Positions 23,990 to 28,251 of a DNA stretch of 28,251 nt are shown here, one piece after another (position 1 is the first letter of the stretch; each line of letters opens with the position of its first letter). Where the stretch lies: contig JBGPPD010000014.1 in the NCBI GenBank assembly GCA_041488375.1, positions 1 through 28,251 on the forward strand, read 5' to 3'. A model generated the notes under the pieces. The model made no database searches, had not been told where the DNA came from, and saw only the letters and a list, made by a program, of their open reading frames with translations. The DNA comes from JAABQT01 sp041488375 (GTDB lineage Bacteria > Pseudomonadota > Gammaproteobacteria > Burkholderiales > SG8-39). The position numbers were made by a program, and so were the translations under genes.

Positions 23990-25354
23990 TTGTCCCCGCG
24001 TCCAGCCGCGCCGCGATTCCGCGTCGCGGCCATCGAACTGCTGGAACGCGACGTGCGCCTGCGCATGCCGTTCCGCTTCGGCGCGGCCACGCTCACCGGG
24101 GCGCCGCAGGCCTTCGCGCGCGCGCGCATCCGCCTGGAGGACGGCCGCGAGGCCGAGGGCGCGGCGGCGGAACTGCTGGCACCGAAGTGGTTCGACAAGG
24201 ACCCGGCGCTCAGCAACGAGGACAACGTCGAGCAGCTGCGCTCGTCGCTCGGGCGCGCGCGCGAGCAATACCTCGCGCACGAGGCGCGCAGCGCCTGGGC
24301 ACATGCCTGCCCCGGCAAGGGGCTGGTGCAGAACTACGGCCCGGCGCTCCTCGACCGCGCGCTGCTCGATGCGCTGTGCCGTGCGCTCGGCGTGTCCTTT
24401 TACCGCGCGGTGCAGGCAAACCTGGTCGGCGCGGGCAGTTTCGAGGGCATGGATCTGGGCACCTTCTTCGCCACGCTCATGCCGCGCGTCGCGATCGCCG
24501 CGCGCCATACGGTGGGGCTGCTGGACCCGGTCACCGCCGCGGACCAGAAGTCCCGCGTGAATGACGGCTTGCCGGAGACGCTGCAGGAGGTGGTGGCGCG
24601 CTACGGCCACCGCTACTTCAAACTCAAGGTGGGTGGCGACAGGCGCGCCGACGTGGAGCGCCTCTGTGCCATCGCCTCGGTGCTCGACCGTATCGAGGTC
24701 CCTTACCATGCCTCGCTTGACGGCAACGAGCAGTACGACGACCTGCAGGGCGTCGTCGAACTGTGGGCGAAGATGAAGGCCGAGCCGCGCCTGCGCCGCT
24801 TGGTGGACTCGGTCCTGTTCATCGAGCAGCCGGTCAAGCGCAGCCGCGCCTTCGAACGAAAAGTCGAGGGCATCGACAAGCCGGTGATCATCGACGAGTC
24901 CGACGACACGCTCGATGCGTTCCCGCGCGCCAGGGCGCTCGGCTATCGCGGCGTGTCCTCGAAAACCTGCAAGGGCTTGTACAAGTCGCTGATCAACATG
25001 GCACGGTGCAAGGCGTGGGGCGAAGGCTGCTTCATGTCGGGAGAAGACCTCACCATCCAGGCGGGCCTCGCGCTGCAGCAGGACACCGCGCTCGTGTCGC
25101 TGCTCGGGCTCACGCACCTGGAGCGCAACGGCCACCACTACGTGAACGGCATGGCGGGGCTGCCGCAGGCGGAGCAGGACGCCTTCCTCGGGGCGCACCC
25201 GGACCTCTACGAGAGGAGCCACGGCGCGGTGCGGGTGAGAATCGAGGAGGGCATGCTGTCCATCGGCTCGCTCGATTGCCCGGGCTACGCCAGCCGGACG
25301 ATGCCCGACTGGAACAGCATGCAGGCAATGAATCCGCAGAAGGAATCGGCGTGA
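23990..25354 (+). CDS. Enolase-superfamily (mandelate racemase/muconate lactonizing-like) enzyme
   Basis: Protein of 454 residues, long for the superfamily (usually 370-400). The N-terminal capping domain is followed by a barrel in which the catalytic set is visible: Lys211-x-Lys213 in YFKLKVGG, metal-ligand candidates Asp244 in SLDGNEQYDD, Glu279 in LFIEQPV and Asp302 in IIDESDD, and Lys325 in GVSSKTCKG. Lysines on both barrel faces fit racemase, epimerase or dehydratase chemistry on a carboxylate. Start: TTG at 23990 with AGGA seven bases upstream. Its TGA overlaps the oxidoreductase GTG. It may convert a sugar acid or related hydroxy acid; the substrate is unknown. Confidence 0.85.
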   Translation: MSPRPAAPRFRVAAIELLERDVRLRMPFRFGAATLTGAPQAFARARIRLEDGREAEGAAAELLAPKWFDKDPALSNEDNVEQLRSSLGRAREQYLAHEARSAWAHACPGKGLVQNYGPALLDRALLDALCRALGVSFYRAVQANLVGAGSFEGMDLGTFFATLMPRVAIAARHTVGLLDPVTAADQKSRVNDGLPETLQEVVARYGHRYFKLKVGGDRRADVERLCAIASVLDRIEVPYHASLDGNEQYDDLQGVVELWAKMKAEPRLRRLVDSVLFIEQPVKRSRAFERKVEGIDKPVIIDESDDTLDAFPRARALGYRGVSSKTCKGLYKSLINMARCKAWGEGCFMSGEDLTIQAGLALQQDTALVSLLGLTHLERNGHHYVNGMAGLPQAEQDAFLGAHPDLYERSHGAVRVRIEEGMLSIGSLDCPGYASRTMPDWNSMQAMNPQKESA

Positions 25355-26499
25355 ACACCAAACGCATCGGCATCATCATGCACGGCGTCACCGGGCGCAT
25401 GGGCATGAACCAGCACCTGATCCGCTCGATCCTGGAGATCAGGAAGCAAGGCGGCGTGGCGCTGAAGGACGGCACGCGGCTGATGCCCGATCCGCTGCTG
25501 GTCGGCCGCAACGCGGCGAAGATCGAGGAGCTGGCGCGCAAGCACGGGGTACACCGCTGGACCACGGACCTGGACGCCGCGCTCGCCTCGGAAGGCGACA
25601 CGGTGTTCTTCGACGCCGCCTCCACGCAGATGCGGCCGCAGCTGATCCGCAAGGCGATCAAGGCGGGCAAGCACATCTACTGCGAGAAGCCCGTCTCCAC
25701 CACCCTCTCCGAGGCGAAGGCCCTCTACCAGGCGGCGAGGAAGGCCAAAGTGAAGCACGGCGTGGTGCAGGACAAGCTCTGGCTGCCCGGGCTGCTCAAG
25801 CTGGCGAGGCTGCGCGACGAAGGCTTCTTCGGCAGGATACTGTCGGTGCGCGGCGAGTTCGGCTACTGGGTGTTCGAAGGCGATCGCCAACCCGCGCAGC
25901 GTCCGTCGTGGAACTACCGCAAGCAGGACGGCGGCGGCATCATCCTCGACATGCTGTGCCACTGGCGCTACGTGCTGGACAACCTTTTCGGCGAAGTGCA
26001 GGCGGTGAGCTGCCTCGGCGCGACGCACATCCCCTTCCGCTGGGACGAGAACGGCAAGAAATACAAGGCCACCGCGGACGACGCGGCCTACGCCACGTTC
26101 AAGCTCGCGGGCGGCGTGATCGCGCACTTCAATTCCTCCTGGACGGTGCGCGTACGCCGCGACGACCTGCTGACGCTGCAGGTGGACGGCACCCATGGCA
26201 GCGCGGTGGCGGGGCTGCGCCGCTGCCTCGCGCAGTCGCGCGACGACACGCCCAAGCCGGTGTGGAACCCGGACATCCCGCAGCCGATCAATTTCTTCGA
26301 AGGCTGGCAGGAAGTGCCGGACGGGAATTTCGACAACGCCTTCAAGGTGCAGTGGGAGATGTTCCTGCGGCACGTCGCCGGCGAAGGCCCGTTCCGCTGG
26401 GGCCTGCTCGAAGGCGCCAAGGGCGTGCAGCTCGCCGAACTCGGACTGAGAAGCTGGAAGCAGAAGAAATGGATCGACATCCCCAAACTGAAGGCTTGA
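25351..26499 (+). CDS. Gfo/Idh/MocA-family NAD(P)-dependent oxidoreductase
   Basis: Protein of 382 residues. The N-terminal Rossmann fold is followed by the family hallmark CEKPV (Cys111-Val115). The GGGIILDMLCHW segment places Asp200 and His204 at the expected active-site spacing. Oddly, the glycine-rich loop is HGVTGRMGMNQ, closer to the GxxGRMG of DapB (dihydrodipicolinate reductase) than to the usual GxGxxG. The GTG start overlaps the preceding TGA (GTGA). It probably oxidises a hydroxyl of a sugar-like or cyclic polyol substrate. The next gene starts inside its 3' end. Confidence 0.88.
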   Translation: MNTKRIGIIMHGVTGRMGMNQHLIRSILEIRKQGGVALKDGTRLMPDPLLVGRNAAKIEELARKHGVHRWTTDLDAALASEGDTVFFDAASTQMRPQLIRKAIKAGKHIYCEKPVSTTLSEAKALYQAARKAKVKHGVVQDKLWLPGLLKLARLRDEGFFGRILSVRGEFGYWVFEGDRQPAQRPSWNYRKQDGGGIILDMLCHWRYVLDNLFGEVQAVSCLGATHIPFRWDENGKKYKATADDAAYATFKLAGGVIAHFNSSWTVRVRRDDLLTLQVDGTHGSAVAGLRRCLAQSRDDTPKPVWNPDIPQPINFFEGWQEVPDGNFDNAFKVQWEMFLRHVAGEGPFRWGLLEGAKGVQLAELGLRSWKQKKWIDIPKLKA

Positions 26500-27644
26500 G
26501 CCTCGGGCTGCCGGCCGCCGGCGGCACGCTCGAAACCTACCGGATGCTCGGGCCGCGCAAGTTCGAGCGGCCCGAGCAACCGTTCACGCGCTGCGCGCTC
26601 GCCGCCGCGCACGTGGTGGCGGATCCGCTCTCGGCGCGCGACCCCTGGCTCGAAGCGGCGATCGACTGGGACGCGACGCTCGCCTACCGGCGGCATCTGT
26701 GGTCCTGGGGACTCGGCCTCGCCGAGGCGATGGACACGGCGCAGCGCGGCATGGGCCTGGACTGGAAGAACTCGCTCGAGCTGATCGGCCGCACGCTCGA
26801 TGCGGCAGGGGATTTCAAGGGCGCGGTGGTGTTTTCGGGCGCGGGCACCGACCATGTCGCGCAGGCCGACGTGGCAAACGTCATCGCCGCCTACGAAGAG
26901 CAGTGCGCTGCAATCGAGAAGCTCGGCGGCCGGCTGATCCTGATGGCGAGCCGCGCGCTCGCCGCGAGCGCAAAGTCGCCTGACGACTACGCCAGGGTCT
27001 ACGACCGCATCCTTGGCCAGGTGAAGCAGCCCGTGATCCTGCACTGGCTGGGCGAGATGTTCGACCCGGCGCTCGCGGGCTACTGGGGAAGGAAGGACCA
27101 TGCCGCGGCGATGGACGTGTGCCTCGACGTCATCCGCCGCAACGCGGCCAAGGTGGACGGCATCAAGATCTCGCTGCTGGACAAGGACAAAGAGATCGTC
27201 ATGCGCCGCAAGCTGCCGCCAGGGGTGCGCATGTACACCGGCGACGATTTCAACTTCGCCGACCTGATCGAGGGCGACGCACAGGGCCACTCGGACGCGC
27301 TGCTCGGCATTTTCGATTCGATCGCGCCGGCGGCCTCCGCCGCGCTCGGCGCGCTGGCGGCGGGCGACCGCGCTGGCTACCACGAGATCCTGGCCCCTAC
27401 GGTGCCGCTGTCGCGTCACATCTTCCGTGCGCCGACGCGCTTCTACAAGACGGGCGTGGTGTTCATGGCCTGGCTGAACGGGCACCAGGAGCATTTCGTG
27501 ATGGTCGGCGGCCAGCAGAGCGCGCGCCACATACTGCATTTCGCGGAGTTGTTCCGCCTGGCGGATGCGGCGGGCCTCCTGCAGGACCCACCCCTCGCCT
27601 GCGCGCGCATGAAACAACTCCTTGCGCTGCACGGATGCTGCTGA
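26469..27644 (+). CDS. DUF993-family dihydrodipicolinate synthase-like protein
   Basis: TIM-barrel protein of 391 residues matching the DUF993 family by the blocks AAAHVVADPL, AIDWDATLAYRRHLWSWGLGLAEAMDTAQRGMGLDW and VDGIKISLLDKDKE. Lys233 in KISLLDK would be the Schiff-base lysine by analogy with DapA. Function in this family is not established; aldolase chemistry is inferred from fold and neighbours. The ATG at 26469 has GGAAG eight bases upstream and overlaps the oxidoreductase by 31 bases. A TTG at 26496 overlapping the stop (TTGA) is an equally possible start giving MSLGLPAAGG-. The dioxygenase gene starts 10 bases before the stop. Confidence 0.85.
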   Translation: MDRHPQTEGLSLGLPAAGGTLETYRMLGPRKFERPEQPFTRCALAAAHVVADPLSARDPWLEAAIDWDATLAYRRHLWSWGLGLAEAMDTAQRGMGLDWKNSLELIGRTLDAAGDFKGAVVFSGAGTDHVAQADVANVIAAYEEQCAAIEKLGGRLILMASRALAASAKSPDDYARVYDRILGQVKQPVILHWLGEMFDPALAGYWGRKDHAAAMDVCLDVIRRNAAKVDGIKISLLDKDKEIVMRRKLPPGVRMYTGDDFNFADLIEGDAQGHSDALLGIFDSIAPAASAALGALAAGDRAGYHEILAPTVPLSRHIFRAPTRFYKTGVVFMAWLNGHQEHFVMVGGQQSARHILHFAELFRLADAAGLLQDPPLACARMKQLLALHGCC

Positions 27645-28251
27645 AAAAACTCAGCGCGGGCTTCGGCGCGGAAACGGTGGCGTTCGACATTCCGTTCCAG
27701 GCGGTGTGGGACGCCTTCTTCGCCGCGCAGGTGCTGGTGTTCCGCGGCCTGCGGCTCACGGCGGGCCAGTTCCTCGAGTTCGCACGGCAATTCGGCCGGC
27801 CCGAGCCGCACGTCATCGACCAATTCCACCATCCCGAGCATGCCGAGATCCTGATCCTGTCCAACCGCAGGAAAAACGGCGAGCCGGCGGGCCTCGCCGA
27901 CGCCGGCACCTACTTCCACACCGACTACTCCTACCTCGAGGTGCCGGCCCGCTGCACCATGCTCTATTCGATCGAGGTGCCCGGGAAGGGCGGCGACACG
28001 CTGTTCGCCGACCAGTATGCCGCCTACGACGGCCTGCCCGAATCCATGAAGCAGCGCATCGAGGAGCTGGTTGCGCTGCACCACTACGGCAACCGCGACG
28101 ACTTGGACCGGTCCTCGCGCACCGTGGCCTCGGTGCTGACCGGAGAGCAGGAAGGCAAGCTCGCCTGGGTACGGCACCGCATCGTGCGCCGCCACCCGGT
28201 GACCGGGCGCAAGGCGCTGTACGCGGTGTCGGGCAGTTCCTTCGGCATCGA
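27635..28251 (+). CDS. TauD/TfdA-family Fe(II)/2-oxoglutarate dioxygenase, 3' end cut by the window
   Basis: The frame is open to the window end (205 codons). Iron ligands His95 and Asp97 lie in TYFHTDYSYLEVPARCTMLYSIEVP, the standard TauD/TfdA motif, followed by GGDTLFADQYAAYDGLP. VLVFRGLRLTAGQFLEFARQFGRP in the first third is also typical. The distal histidine and the 2-oxoglutarate-binding arginine should lie beyond the window. The ATG overlaps the DUF993 stop by 10 bases, so it is translationally coupled. Members hydroxylate taurine, aryloxyalkanoates, alkylsulfates, carnitine precursors and others. This is the second 2-oxoglutarate-dependent oxygenase of the region. Confidence 0.9.
   Translation, partial: MLLKKLSAGFGAETVAFDIPFQAVWDAFFAAQVLVFRGLRLTAGQFLEFARQFGRPEPHVIDQFHHPEHAEILILSNRRKNGEPAGLADAGTYFHTDYSYLEVPARCTMLYSIEVPGKGGDTLFADQYAAYDGLPESMKQRIEELVALHHYGNRDDLDRSSRTVASVLTGEQEGKLAWVRHRIVRRHPVTGRKALYAVSGSSFGI

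Overview
The window is G+C-rich, densely coding DNA from a bacterium. The gene families, the liv cassette organisation and the TATAAT-like boxes placed just before start codons fit a betaproteobacterium, probably of the order Burkholderiales, with Calvin-cycle capacity. The taxonomic placement is inference. There is no rRNA, tRNA, CRISPR array, insertion sequence or phage gene, and no stretch above 300 bases lacks a gene. Both ends cut a gene: a CbbY-like phosphatase at the left and a TauD/TfdA-like dioxygenase at the right.

Region 1 (1-9396, + strand) is a Calvin-Benson-Bassham and lower-glycolysis cluster in the order cbbY', fructose-1,6-bisphosphatase, phosphoribulokinase, class II aldolase, transketolase, GAPDH, phosphoglycerate kinase, pyruvate kinase. 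Genes touch or overlap almost everywhere. The exception is a 61-base gap before transketolase, which holds a weak hairpin and a -10-like box and may split the cluster into two transcription units. RuBisCO is not present and would be expected outside the window, probably upstream. The gap/pgk junction carries a 23-base near-perfect palindrome over the pgk start.

Region 2 (9408-12757) holds a ChrR-type cupin, a convergent MetE C-terminal-domain-like methyltransferase, and a divergent pair made of an atypical NAD-dependent epimerase and a two-domain GNAT acetyltransferase.

Region 3 (12762-18195) is a complete branched-chain amino acid (Liv/HAAT) ABC transporter operon on the - strand (livG-livF-livH-livM-livK). 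It is divergent from a GntR/FCD regulator whose likely operator lies on the -10 of the liv promoter.

Region 4 (18179-28251) is the most novel-looking part. An NMT1/THI5-type binding protein diverges from an operon of a DapA-family aldolase, a PhyH dioxygenase, an SsuC/TauC-type permease, its ATPase, a TetR regulator, a 36-codon remnant of a sugar-phosphate isomerase, and a GNAT. A second segment encodes an enolase-superfamily enzyme, a Gfo/Idh/MocA oxidoreductase, a DUF993 aldolase-like protein and a TauD/TfdA dioxygenase. The two segments carry the same inverted repeat, TTAACNNNCCGGTTA, at their promoter regions (19230-19245 and 23959-23974). That suggests one TetR-controlled regulon for uptake and breakdown of an unidentified, probably carboxylated or sugar-like, substrate. 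The isomerase step appears to have been lost by an internal in-frame deletion.
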